Origin: a virus
DNA length: 30,947 nucleotides
Virus record (IMG/VR): IMGVR_UViG_3300023180_000256
Span: 1 to 30,947 of that record
Strand: one strand, 5' to 3'
Below are positions 7,202-16,252 of the stretch, in pieces; position 1 is the stretch's first letter, and each line of letters starts with the position of its first letter. The translations under genes and the position numbers were made by a program. Under the pieces are notes generated by a model that saw nothing but the letters and a program-made list of their open reading frames with translations, had not been told where the DNA came from and did not search any database.

Positions 7202-10200
7202 TTATCCTTCTAATACTTCTATTCTATCTTCTAACTCTTCAATTTTAGCAGATAATTCTTGTACTGCTTTGACTAATGGAACAACAAATGTAGCATAATC
7301 TATTCTTCCGACTTCGTCATCGCCATAAGTAGCAACTTCTTCTGAAGATATATTTTTCTTTATAACACCGGAGAAAGCATCATTATTACCTGTTAAATCA
7401 AATACTGCTTGTTGGACTTCTTGAGCTATAAAACCTTGTTGAACATTTTGATATACAGCCTTTACTCTTTGTCCTACTGGTAAATCTTGAAATTTACCAT
7501 ACTCATCTTCTAGATATTGTTCAGTCCAATAATAATCTCTAGGTTGCAAAGCTTTAATAAAATCTAGACCTAGTGATGTTTCATTAACAGTTGTTTTAAA
7601 TCTTGAGTCAGATGAATTGTGACCAAGAGCATAAGTAATATAGTGACCAGTTATAGCACTGTCTACAGAAGCGTTAGTAGCATAAGGGTGATTGTGTGAA
7701 GGTGCATAATTAGTATTGTGCATACTGTTGTCGTGATTTATAGTATGACTGTGTCCATCTTCACCAATTTTGTAATAATTATTTCTTACTGTATTCCAAA
7801 TAGAGTTTCCATCATTTACATATGGGTGATTATGTGAAGGTTCATAAGGGTGATTATGTGAGGGTTCATATGGGTGATTATGAGCTGGTGCATATAGATT
7901 GCCGTGGTCATTGTGATAAATTAATACAGCACCTGTGTTACCAGTATTTCCTGTACTAATATTATCACCAACAACTCCAACAGAACTGACGCCACCGGAA
8001 GCATTACCCCAACTTACATTTGCTCCATTTGTTTTTAAGAATTGTCCTGCAGTACCAGCATTTCCACTAATCTTTATACCCGGACCACCTATATTGTTAC
8101 CTTGTAAATCTAAATATTGACCTTTCATTTCAACAGTATCAAGAGGAGATAATTTTACATTATTACTAGCACCTAAATCTAAGGCTCCTGTTGCTGATAA
8201 AGTTAAAGAACTGCTGTCACCAGTAAGTTGTCCTTGAAAGTTAGTTCGGTAAATTTGTACAGTTCCGTCACCTTTAATTTCTGCTCTATCATTTCCATTT
8301 CCAGTTTTTAAAGATGCACTAGTGTTAGACATAGTTACATTGTTAGAAATATTTGCACCGGAAAGAGTTCCACGAATAGTTACATTTGCAAAATCAGCAC
8401 TACCGTCTGAATTTAATTGAAAACCACTGTTACCCCCACTGTTTCCATAACTAGAACTTCTCATATAGTTACTAGATATTTGCATACCACCTAAAGTTCC
8501 ACCATCGATAGCATCTCCAACTTCGAAAACTCCAGTTAGATTTAATTTTTCGGCATCGATAGTTATGCCTTCATTGGAAGCATTAATAGTTGCAAGTATT
8601 GTTCCTGCTTCAGCACCACCAATATCACCTGCATCAAAGTTAATTTGAGATGTAGTAATGGTTGGAAGCCTATCTACATTCAAAGTACCTGCAGTGATGT
8701 TATCTGCATCAAGGTTAGTTACTGTAATAGTTGAAGCGTCTAATGTTCCTGTTGTTATGTCAGATGCATTTAAAGTTCCTCTAATAATCGCATCTTGAAA
8801 TTCAGCAGTTCCATCAGCAGCTATTTGCCAACCAGCAGAGCCAGTAGAAAAGTTATAAGATTGTATAAATCCTTCTGTATTAGAAACCCCACCAACAGTA
8901 ATTTCTCCACCAGTAATAGTTCCGGAAGTAATTTTATTTGCAGATAAATCATTTATTTTTGCATCTGTAATAGTTGCCTCTGCAATAAGAGCATTAGTTA
9001 TTTGTGCTTCTCCTATTTTTGCAGTTGTTATAGTAGCATCAGCTATGTTAGCTTCAGCAATTAAATTAGCATTAGCTGCTTGCCCATCGGATGGGTCTGA
9101 CTCGTTACCCGATTTATCAACTGCTACAATTCTGAAATAGTAATCTTCTGAGTCTTCAAGTTCTAATGTTGCTATAGAAGGAATTTGTTGTAACAAGTTA
9201 CCGGATGTAACTCTTACCTCTCCAATTTTATTGGATTGTGCAACAGTAAAATCTATATCATTTCCACTTTGTGTTACTGCGTGTATATCTAAGTGGTCTA
9301 CATCACCTTCTAAAGTAAAGTTGCCATAAGGATTCCCTTGGCCATCAGTCCCATCTTTACCAAGATAATGAGTTACTTGAACTCTTAAAGGACCAGCAGC
9401 AATTGTTGCTGTAGCTGGTTTGGAAGGTGCTTGACCATCTTTTTCTATTTCAACTCTTGCGTTAGTAGCATAATCTGCATTGATACTTGGAGAGTTTGTA
9501 TACAAATCTTCACCAGTTCCATCGTAAGCTGACATTTTCTTGAAACCCGATTTATCAACTGCTGATACACCTATGTCATAAGTAACACCTACTGTTAAAT
9601 CTTGGATAAGAAGACTCTCTGAACTTACTCCAGTAAAAGGAAAGTTCTGATAAGAATATTCATTGTCTGTTACTTTTTTGTACCTTATTCTATAGTGACT
9701 ACCATCTGTGATTTGAGAGCCGTCTATGTTTGTTGGTTTTGATACAGTAACTCTTATAAACCCTACAGAATCACCAGTAGCATTCAGATAAGTTCCAGCT
9801 TGTAGTGTTGGTGTGCTTGGTAAATCCGGTATAGAAAAAGCACCTGCTGTTTCTCTTGATAATGAATACTCAGAAAATCTTAAGTCATCTCCTATGGTTC
9901 TAATTACATCACCTAGTTCAACTTGTGCTGAACCATTTTCATATTCAACATACTCAGTTAAGTCTGTATAGTTTCCATCTTTATCTCTAAAGTAAACACC
10001 CATATTATCCATTATTGGATAAGTTATACCAATAACTCTTACCTTGATTGGATTAATAACTTCTCCACGGAATGTTATTTCATATAAATCTCTTGATTCA
10101 GCTGATGCTTCTGCTGATGTATCTACGAAACCAATTTCCGGGTCAAAGGCATAAATGTAATCTCCAGCTTTTAAATCACCACTTACTTCATATTGTGTTA

Positions 10201-11122
10201 AATCTAAATTAAGTACTTTTTTAACTCTTGATAATTCATTGAGCATAAGTTGTGCTCTTGAATTTAGATTATCTTCCGGTACATCCGGCTCTTGTACTAA
10301 AGCTACTCTCTTTAATGGATTACCGTGTAAATCTTTATATGGATTTGAAGATATATTTGCTTCACCTGCAACGTCAGTTGCATCGTCAAACGAACCTACC
10401 TCACCTGTAAAGTCAACTCTTGAAACCCAGTCGGTAGCATCAAATTCTGTTCTTAATCCTTGTGGTACTACACCTTCGAATTCCGGGTCTTCACCATAAG
10501 CACTTTTAACAACAATAGTATTTGGTTCACTTGTTCCAACACCACTAAATAAATTTGCTGCTGGGCCTGCATCTAAAGTTCCATCTGCATTTACTTTATA
10601 TTCTGTGTTTAGTATTTCTGAGACAAACTTTAAAGCAGATAAAGCAGTTTCTACGAAATGCTGACCTTTGTAAAGAGTGGATGGGTTATATATTGTTCCT
10701 TGTGTAATAGCTTGTGAGCTTCCAGTTTCATCAAGCATAATTCCAAAAGGTTTACCTGCTGAAACTGTTGAATTAAACAATGTTTCTGATAATGTCGTGT
10801 CTGTATAAACCCTAACTTTTCCTATATTATTTGATTCAGCAATGACCATACCTTTAGCTGCACCATCGCCCATATACAATTCAAGGCCTTGTCCACTAAC
10901 CGTGACTATTCCTTCTTCTAGAGTTCTATTAAGAATAATTCCTGTATAGGAGGCAGCAGAGAGAATATCACTATCAGATAAAGTTAAGATATCAACTTTT
11001 TGAGGGGTTATAACAATATGACCCCATTCTTTAATTTTTTCAATTATTTCAGTAGGTGTAAACTCTTGGGAAAAATTAACGCTGTAATTACCCGGAGACA
11101 TTAACCTCTCTGTAACTGACAT
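7202..11122 (-). CDS. Tail-tip/hub protein with FN3-like domains, HxH cluster and S74 chaperone
   Basis: 1306 residues, starting MSVTERLMSPGNYS. Residues 1 to about 420 resemble a baseplate-hub (gp27/Tal-like) region. About 430-660 look like fibronectin type III domains (IRYKKVTDNEYSY, YDIGVSAVDKSG, YYFRIVAVDKSGNES). About 660-800 are fibre repeats (ATITTAKIGEAQIT, TSGTITGGEITVG). Residues about 1065-1146 are rich in HxH motifs. The C-terminal 136 residues are a peptidase S74-type intramolecular chaperone: S1171-D-S-R-F-K1176 carries the Ser/Lys pair, followed by LGLDFIKALQPRDYYW, GFIAQEVQQ, YATFVVPLVKAVQEL and a terminal coiled coil. By family knowledge the chaperone folds the trimeric fibre and then cuts itself off before the Ser. 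This is probably the central tail fibre that first contacts the host. Confidence 0.85.
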   Translation of the reverse strand: MSVTERLMSPGNYSVNFSQEFTPTEIIEKIKEWGHIVITPQKVDILTLSDSDILSAASYTGIILNRTLEEGIVTVSGQGLELYMGDGAAKGMVIAESNNIGKVRVYTDTTLSETLFNSTVSAGKPFGIMLDETGSSQAITQGTIYNPSTLYKGQHFVETALSALKFVSEILNTEYKVNADGTLDAGPAANLFSGVGTSEPNTIVVKSAYGEDPEFEGVVPQGLRTEFDATDWVSRVDFTGEVGSFDDATDVAGEANISSNPYKDLHGNPLKRVALVQEPDVPEDNLNSRAQLMLNELSRVKKVLNLDLTQYEVSGDLKAGDYIYAFDPEIGFVDTSAEASAESRDLYEITFRGEVINPIKVRVIGITYPIMDNMGVYFRDKDGNYTDLTEYVEYENGSAQVELGDVIRTIGDDLRFSEYSLSRETAGAFSIPDLPSTPTLQAGTYLNATGDSVGFIRVTVSKPTNIDGSQITDGSHYRIRYKKVTDNEYSYQNFPFTGVSSESLLIQDLTVGVTYDIGVSAVDKSGFKKMSAYDGTGEDLYTNSPSINADYATNARVEIEKDGQAPSKPATATIAAGPLRVQVTHYLGKDGTDGQGNPYGNFTLEGDVDHLDIHAVTQSGNDIDFTVAQSNKIGEVRVTSGNLLQQIPSIATLELEDSEDYYFRIVAVDKSGNESDPSDGQAANANLIAEANIADATITTAKIGEAQITNALIAEATITDAKINDLSANKITSGTITGGEITVGGVSNTEGFIQSYNFSTGSAGWQIAADGTAEFQDAIIRGTLNASDITTGTLDASTITVTNLDADNITAGTLNVDRLPTITTSQINFDAGDIGGAEAGTILATINASNEGITIDAEKLNLTGVFEVGDAIDGGTLGGMQISSNYMRSSSYGNSGGNSGFQLNSDGSADFANVTIRGTLSGANISNNVTMSNTSASLKTGNGNDRAEIKGDGTVQIYRTNFQGQLTGDSSSLTLSATGALDLGASNNVKLSPLDTVEMKGQYLDLQGNNIGGPGIKISGNAGTAGQFLKTNGANVSWGNASGGVSSVGVVGDNISTGNTGNTGAVLIYHNDHGNLYAPAHNHPYEPSHNHPYEPSHNHPYVNDGNSIWNTVRNNYYKIGEDGHSHTINHDNSMHNTNYAPSHNHPYATNASVDSAITGHYITYALGHNSSDSRFKTTVNETSLGLDFIKALQPRDYYWTEQYLEDEYGKFQDLPVGQRVKAVYQNVQQGFIAQEVQQAVFDLTGNNDAFSGVIKKNISSEEVATYGDDEVGRIDYATFVVPLVKAVQELSAKIEELEDRIEVLEG
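7676..7910 (-). repeat. HxH metal-binding-type cluster with three 24-bp tandem repeats
   Basis: Bases 7821-7844, 7845-7868 and 7869-7892 are three near-identical 24-bp units, each encoding the pattern (A/E)P(A/S)HNHPY. A fourth HNHPY and one HSH occur further on, near 7680-7770, with extra single His residues around them. In T4 gp37, HxH motifs at the fibre tip coordinate a line of iron ions inside the trimer. The same placement here, just before the self-cleaving chaperone, suggests a metal-filled fibre tip. The metal is not known. Confidence 0.7.
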
Positions 11123-11123
11123 A

Positions 11124-12374
11124 CTAAGCCCTCACTAATCTAACATTTTCATACAAACTTTGTAAGTACTGGTCCCTAACTGCATCTGCAGCATCTATAT
11201 CTTGTGGACTATCAGCATTATATACATACCCTACAAAAGCTTTAAACTGGCTAGTTGATAAATGTATCAACTTATTAGATGTATCTGCTGTGTATCCTTG
11301 TGGACTGCCAATCATAAATTTTTGACCAGCACCATCAGTAGAGCTTTCTATCATATATCCAGTATCTTCTGAAAATGTCCCTCCGTTATCTGTTACTTCT
11401 AAGTTTATTCTACTTGTAGCACTTCGGTCAGAAGTAGGACCTTGGCTGGCTACAATTGATGCGTGATGGGCTCCTCTCTTTAGAGACACATCTACTGTGA
11501 GTCGCCCATCTCCGTTATCGTCAGAATAGGTTGCAAAACGCACTACACATTCGTGAGGTTCATTTCTTAAAATCTGTACTGTGTTCCACAAGTTCCAGTC
11601 TGTTCTAGAACTACCATAGGTTAAAGCGATTTCTTTGTCACTAACCCAAGAACCATTATCATAAAATTGGGTAGTAAATCTAGATTCATCAGATGTAGAA
11701 CCCGATGTTAATCTTATTATACCATTTGAAATTGTCACTCCAGTTGGATTGTTTTTATTTAAATATCCAGTCATAGTTGTATTGTCTATGATTATTTTTG
11801 CTGCACCTTTGTAATAATCTGAAGGAGCAACAATCCATTGTGCTGCTTTATCTCTTAGATTAGTGTCATAATAAAATGCAACATTACCGTTTTCAGAAGC
11901 TCTAGTCACATCAATAGGAGCTTCATCGTGCTTGTAATTATAAGCATTAACAGGCAGTGCGTGCCAAGGTGCATAAGTAGTTGACGTAATACTGTGAGAG
12001 TTGGTAACAAGAGCACCGGACATATTTGATTCAAATATCATTTCTGACTCTCTACCTTTAACTTCTAAAGAGAAACTGTAATTAAAAAGACCGGAACCTA
12101 ACTTACTACTGTCTACAGTAACACTACTTATTTTTGTATATCCTTTGAATGTATCATCACCTTCATAAGTAAAAGGCAATATTAGATTTGAATTTCCCAT
12201 TGATATTAATTCATCTCTTAAAACTTTTGCAGCAGCAATATTATCAGCTACAAATCTACCACTCATAGCAACAGTTCTGTCCATAGAGTTTCTTGAACCA
12301 TCTTGTACTGAACTAAAATTTATACTTGCTGGTGAAGTAAAAGTCATTCTTCCTATTGTTATAGTATTAGCCAT
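11124..12374 (-). CDS. Distal tail (Dit-like) protein with extra C-terminal domain
   Basis: 416 residues from ATG 12374 (MANTITIGRMTF). I prefer this start to an in-frame TTG eight codons upstream because AAAGGA lies at the right distance, and the ATG shares one base with the stop of the preceding small gene. Residues 1 to about 115 have the look of a distal tail or tail-tip adaptor (RMTFTSPASINF, GNSNLILPF, YSFSLEVKGRE). The remaining 300 residues form a beta-rich region (WNTVQILRNEPHECVVRFATY, GDGRLTVDVSLKRG), which could be a carbohydrate-binding insertion as in evolved Dit proteins. It sits between the tape measure and the hub gene, the normal Dit position. The assignment rests more on order than on motif. 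Confidence 0.65.
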   Translation of the reverse strand: MANTITIGRMTFTSPASINFSSVQDGSRNSMDRTVAMSGRFVADNIAAAKVLRDELISMGNSNLILPFTYEGDDTFKGYTKISSVTVDSSKLGSGLFNYSFSLEVKGRESEMIFESNMSGALVTNSHSITSTTYAPWHALPVNAYNYKHDEAPIDVTRASENGNVAFYYDTNLRDKAAQWIVAPSDYYKGAAKIIIDNTTMTGYLNKNNPTGVTISNGIIRLTSGSTSDESRFTTQFYDNGSWVSDKEIALTYGSSRTDWNLWNTVQILRNEPHECVVRFATYSDDNGDGRLTVDVSLKRGAHHASIVASQGPTSDRSATSRINLEVTDNGGTFSEDTGYMIESSTDGAGQKFMIGSPQGYTADTSNKLIHLSTSQFKAFVGYVYNADSPQDIDAADAVRDQYLQSLYENVRLVRA

Positions 12375-12535
12375 TAGCAGATATCCTTTTTGCGACAAGT
12401 TTCACAATATCTATATTTATCATCCATTTTCCAATAATAATAAGAACAGCCATCTTCTTCACAAGGAACCATATTGTCTACATAATCATTAATGTGAGTT
12501 AATACGTGATGGAAATTTGCGTGTGATGAAACCAT
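12374..12535 (-). CDS. 53-residue zinc-ribbon-like protein between tape measure and Dit
   Basis: The ATG at 12535 overlaps the tape measure stop by one base (TAATG), and its TAA overlaps the next ATG in the same way, so it is translationally coupled on both sides. The protein starts MVSSHANFHHVLTH and contains CEEDGC and, 13 residues later, CETC, ending in C. C-x4-C plus C-x2-C is a plausible four-Cys zinc site, with a further His-rich start. It is too short to be found by a 60-codon cutoff. The function is unknown; the place suggests a tail assembly helper or a small virion protein. Confidence 0.7.
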   Translation of the reverse strand: MVSSHANFHHVLTHINDYVDNMVPCEEDGCSYYYWKMDDKYRYCETCRKKDIC

Positions 12536-15500
12536 TATCTTATTACTCCACTTCTACCATCTTTAGCTAACTTATTAAGTTCTCTTTGTATGTTTTGTGC
12601 AATTCTTCTTGCAGCAATTGGGTCTGTTGGTAACCCTGTAACATTAACATTAACAATATTTGGTGCACTTTGTTGTGATTGAAAATCTTTGATTTTAGAA
12701 ACCATACCACCACCACCGGGGAATTGTTTAAGAACTTCCGGACCATATTCTCCAACAAGAGATGTTCTACCCGGACCAACAAAGCCACCCATATGACTTA
12801 CTAACAATGGTTTATTAAATATATCATTTTCTCTTCTACTATCTGCTTGAGAGCCTTGTACAAAGTCTAAAGCCCCAAATGAACCAGCTGCTGTAGCTCT
12901 ATCATTTACAAACTTTCCGGATTCAACTCTTAAGTGGTTTATAAGAGTCATCGTTCCATCTAGTACATTATAAGGTAGGCCTAACGCTTCAGCCATTTTC
13001 TTGGCTTCTTCTTCTACTACAGGAGTTAAATCTTTGAAACCAGCTAATAAATCTAAGTTTGCATTAATAAGAGTTTTCTGTGCTGTGTGTATTTCATAGT
13101 GAGCCTTCTTAATTTCTTTAGGAAGTTCTAATAAACGCTCATTAATTTCAATACGTCTATTTTCAATTTCTTCAATTCTCTTCTCACGAGCTTCATAAGC
13201 CTCTTGATTAATTGTTTGAATATCGCCTTTAAGTTCTTCAATCTTTTTAAGTTCATTTTGTCTACGTAGTTGAGCATTTTCACCAATTTCAGCTGCTTCA
13301 TTTCTTAATATCTGAGCGTCTTCTGCAGTTACAGCACCCTTATCAATTTCTGCTATTTGCTCTTTGAGGGCTTCTTTTTCTAACTCAGCAAATTCTAAAG
13401 AACCTTGTGCTGCTGCTAGTTCTACTTTACGTAAATCTTTTTTAAGTTTTTCTTTTCTTAATTGCTCATTAGCAGTAAGGAACATACCACGACGAACTCT
13501 ATCTTCTATTTCAAGAGCTTCGTTAATTAAATCTTGTTGCTTCTTTTGTTCCTCAAGAGTCATAACTCCTTCGGTTCTATGTTTATTTTCTAAAGCAGTA
13601 TATTCAGTAGTTTTTTCTTGTATCTCTAATTTGTCTTCTGCTGTTAAAATATCTTCAGCCTGTATACGTGCTAATTCTTCAGCTAAGGCATTGTCCTCTT
13701 CGTGTAGCTTTTGACCTTCTTTATGTAATTCGTTATGTGCTTTATGTGCATCTGCAACTTCAAACTCAGCAAGCTCTACTTTGAATTGCATTTCAGTAGG
13801 TTTAAATATTGCATTAATAGTTTCACGGAAAATTTCGGCATCTTTTGCAAGCTGTTCTTGTGCAGACAACATTTCATCAACTTTTTCTTCTACAGGTATA
13901 GCTTCTATAAGTGGTGCTAAATATCCAAACTCTTTCACTAATTTTTTAGCAGTAGAAACCATACTTTCTTCATCTTTGAGCATTCCATTAATTACGGTTT
14001 CAGATAGTCCTTGAGCTTTTAATATTGAATAAAGTTCTTTTCTAAGTTTTTCCTGTGGGCTAAGTGTTCCTTCTGCAGCTTCATTAATAGCTACGTAGTA
14101 ATATAAAATATCTTGAAGATAAGATGCTTGGTCTGTTAATTCACCGTTGCTTTTCATTAACTCATCACGTAATGCAAATGCAGTTTCATAAATTGGACCA
14201 AAGACATCTTTGCCACCTAATCTGTCCATTTCCTGTAGTGCTGCTGTTAATTGTTCTGCAGAATTTCCATCAAAAATATCACCGACACCCATAGCATTTC
14301 GTAAAGCACCTGTAATATTTTCATTCATCAAATCGCCTAATCCAACTGCAAACTCTGAAGTTGCTTCAGTAACTTCACGACTTCTTATAGCTGCACTTAC
14401 AGATTCACCAATTGTCTCGGGTAGTTTATCTACAAGAGCTTCCATTGTGTTGTAATTAAATGCCTCAACAAAGTTTTCACCTTCTGCTACTAACTCTTTA
14501 AAAGAATCTGTAACTGAAGCAACTGTGTTGTTAAATTCTTCAAAATCTTTTTGTTTGCCACCAAGTTTAAATAATGCTCTAAGTCCAGCAACAATCATCA
14601 TTATTGGACCTGCTACTTTTGAAACTATTTTAAATAAACCTTTAAATAGTCCAGTAATCTTACCTAGGAATCCACTTGCTTTTCCACCCATACCGAAAAG
14701 ACCTTTTAATATGTTAAAGATATCTGCAAATAATTTGATAACCATTGCAATAAAACCAGCTGCAACTATCTTCTTCATACGGTCTGATAATTCTTTGAAA
14801 CCTCTTATAGCACCAATTACACCTTTTGCTATTTGTATCATTACATCAACAATTCTGTGTATTATAGGCATAAAATATTCACCGATTTGCTGACCTGCAA
14901 CATTCATAATAGATTTGAACTGGTTCATTTTTTGTGTAACAGTTTCGAATCTAGTTGCAGCCTCTTCATTTAAAGCGTTTTGAGCAATTGCCTCTTCTTT
15001 TGCAAGTTTTAATGCTTCAGCCAAACCTTCTGAGTTATTCGCTAGAGATAGCAAAGCTCTCGAAGTTCTTGCTTGATTCAGACCTAATGCTTGTAAGACA
15101 GCTATTGTAGACTGACCTTGAGCATTCATCTCATTTAAACCATCGAAGAACATAGTAGCTGCTTTACCAATGTCAGTTTCTATAATCTCTGCCATTTCGT
15201 GAACAGATACACCTGCAACCTCAGCAAATTTAAATAATGCACTAGCATCGCCTTGGTTAGCTTCGCTTAATGTCATAAACAATTTACCTAAAGCTGTAGC
15301 ACCAGCTGATGCCTGTTGACCAGTTTCTCGCATAGCTGCTGAAAATCCTAAGACTTCCTCAGCAGATAAACCAACAACTGTAGCAACAGCACCAAAGTTT
15401 TGTGCTAAAAGTATTATTTCAGATTCTTGAGCTGCGACATTGTTACCTAACTGAACCAATATAGATGCAAACTTACCAACAGTATCAGTACTTTGATTAG

Positions 15501-15972
15501 TAACATTTAAGAATCTAGCTAGAGAAGTAGCAGCTTGTTCACCAGTCATATTGGTAGCAACACCTAATTTACCAGTTACTTCTACGAATTTAGATACATC
15601 AGCAGCACCTACGCCTAACTGACCGGCAACAGCACCTAATGCTGCTAGTTCTGTTGCTCTAACAGGTATTTGAGTTGCAAGGGTCTGTAAGTCTTTTGCT
15701 ATTTTGTCGAATACTTTTGGGTCATCAACTTCTGACATTGTTTTCTTGACCATAGCAAAAGCATCTTCAAATTCGATTGCTGCTCGTGTACCAGCTACTA
15801 AACCAACACCAAGAGATGCGATGATTGCTACTGTAGCAGTATTAATCATTCCACCTATTCCGGAAAATGCTTTAGCTAGTCTAGAACCAACTTTGGTGAC
15901 AACCTTAGCACCCTCATCCTCGACATCCGAAGCGTTACCATAAAACTCAATTACGTTTTTTGAAACTGCCAT
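12535..15972 (-). CDS. Tail tape measure protein
   Basis: 1145 residues, starting MAVSKNVIEFYGNASD. Residues about 60-390 match the TP901-type tape measure core (GTRAAIEFEDAFAMVKKT, LQTLATQIPVRATELAALG, SAAMRETGQQASAGATALG, ALGLNQARTSRAL). A hydrophobic stretch at about 400-470 is rich in Gly, Phe, Ile and Leu, as expected for the part that enters the host membrane. Residues about 700-970 form a long charged coiled coil with many Glu and Lys. The C-terminus has the common GGFVGPGRTSLVGEYGPEVL pattern. It sets tail length; using the usual 1.5 angstroms per residue, a tail of about 170 nm is implied. It follows the chaperone genes as usual. Confidence 0.95.
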   Translation of the reverse strand: MAVSKNVIEFYGNASDVEDEGAKVVTKVGSRLAKAFSGIGGMINTATVAIIASLGVGLVAGTRAAIEFEDAFAMVKKTMSEVDDPKVFDKIAKDLQTLATQIPVRATELAALGAVAGQLGVGAADVSKFVEVTGKLGVATNMTGEQAATSLARFLNVTNQSTDTVGKFASILVQLGNNVAAQESEIILLAQNFGAVATVVGLSAEEVLGFSAAMRETGQQASAGATALGKLFMTLSEANQGDASALFKFAEVAGVSVHEMAEIIETDIGKAATMFFDGLNEMNAQGQSTIAVLQALGLNQARTSRALLSLANNSEGLAEALKLAKEEAIAQNALNEEAATRFETVTQKMNQFKSIMNVAGQQIGEYFMPIIHRIVDVMIQIAKGVIGAIRGFKELSDRMKKIVAAGFIAMVIKLFADIFNILKGLFGMGGKASGFLGKITGLFKGLFKIVSKVAGPIMMIVAGLRALFKLGGKQKDFEEFNNTVASVTDSFKELVAEGENFVEAFNYNTMEALVDKLPETIGESVSAAIRSREVTEATSEFAVGLGDLMNENITGALRNAMGVGDIFDGNSAEQLTAALQEMDRLGGKDVFGPIYETAFALRDELMKSNGELTDQASYLQDILYYYVAINEAAEGTLSPQEKLRKELYSILKAQGLSETVINGMLKDEESMVSTAKKLVKEFGYLAPLIEAIPVEEKVDEMLSAQEQLAKDAEIFRETINAIFKPTEMQFKVELAEFEVADAHKAHNELHKEGQKLHEEDNALAEELARIQAEDILTAEDKLEIQEKTTEYTALENKHRTEGVMTLEEQKKQQDLINEALEIEDRVRRGMFLTANEQLRKEKLKKDLRKVELAAAQGSLEFAELEKEALKEQIAEIDKGAVTAEDAQILRNEAAEIGENAQLRRQNELKKIEELKGDIQTINQEAYEAREKRIEEIENRRIEINERLLELPKEIKKAHYEIHTAQKTLINANLDLLAGFKDLTPVVEEEAKKMAEALGLPYNVLDGTMTLINHLRVESGKFVNDRATAAGSFGALDFVQGSQADSRRENDIFNKPLLVSHMGGFVGPGRTSLVGEYGPEVLKQFPGGGGMVSKIKDFQSQQSAPNIVNVNVTGLPTDPIAARRIAQNIQRELNKLAKDGRSGVIR

Positions 15973-15973
15973 T

Positions 15974-16246
15974 TTACTCTTCTTTAAATCCTAAATCACT
16001 CATTGCATCTTCTAATGAAATTTGTACTTTAGGAGTATTGCCTCTGTTTTTGACTTCTTCTTTCATTTCCTCGTACATATCTCTCATATAAGGTGCATAA
16101 AATGCAGACTCTTCTGAAATAAGGCTAAAGAGAAGAACAGTAAACTTTCTCCAAGTCAACTGTAAAGGGTTTAGTCTATAAAACCTGTGGAAATCAGCCT
16201 CAACATTTGTGAAACGTTTTAAAACATCATCATAAGTGATGTTTAT
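15974..16246 (-). CDS. Tail assembly chaperone, frameshift-extension part (T)
   Basis: This open frame has no convincing start of its own; an internal TTG exists near 16159 without a ribosome binding site. It is in the -1 frame relative to the chaperone at 16243..16596 and continues it after the slippery site at 16246..16252. The extension is 90 residues (INITYDDVLKRF ... LNPLQLTWRKF ... LEDAMSDLGFKEE), giving a fused product of 207 residues. By knowledge of lambda gpG-gpT and many siphoviruses, the fused form binds the tape measure and recruits tail subunits. It ends one base before the tape measure start region. Confidence 0.8.
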   Translation of the reverse strand: MNITYDDVLKRFTNVEADFHRFYRLNPLQLTWRKFTVLLFSLISEESAFYAPYMRDMYEEMKEEVKNRGNTPKVQISLEDAMSDLGFKEE

Positions 16247-16252
16247 TTTGGG
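16222..16252 (-). promoter_or_regulatory. Programmed -1 frameshift site: C CCA AAA slippery heptamer plus hairpin
   Basis: At 16252..16246 the zero frame reads GCC CCA AAA TAA, so C CCA AAA fits X XXY YYZ and lies directly before the zero-frame stop. Slipping by -1 continues into 90 more codons. One base later an 8-bp perfect hairpin can form: 16244..16237 pairs with 16229..16222 around a 7-base loop. The one-base gap is shorter than the usual five to nine, so the lower stem would have to open; the nearby stop may itself act as the pause. Confidence 0.7.

Noticed and set aside
7821-7892. 24-bp tandem units as a possible CRISPR array
   Set aside because: There are no spacers; the units are in-frame coding repeats for HNHPY.
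13364-14893. Several plus-strand frames opposite the tape measure gene
   Set aside because: The minus-strand protein has clear tape measure domains; the antisense products are low-complexity and lack ribosome binding sites.
15974-16159. Independent 61-residue gene starting at TTG 16159
   Set aside because: There is no ribosome binding site, and the frame is open further upstream to the slippery site, matching a frameshift extension.
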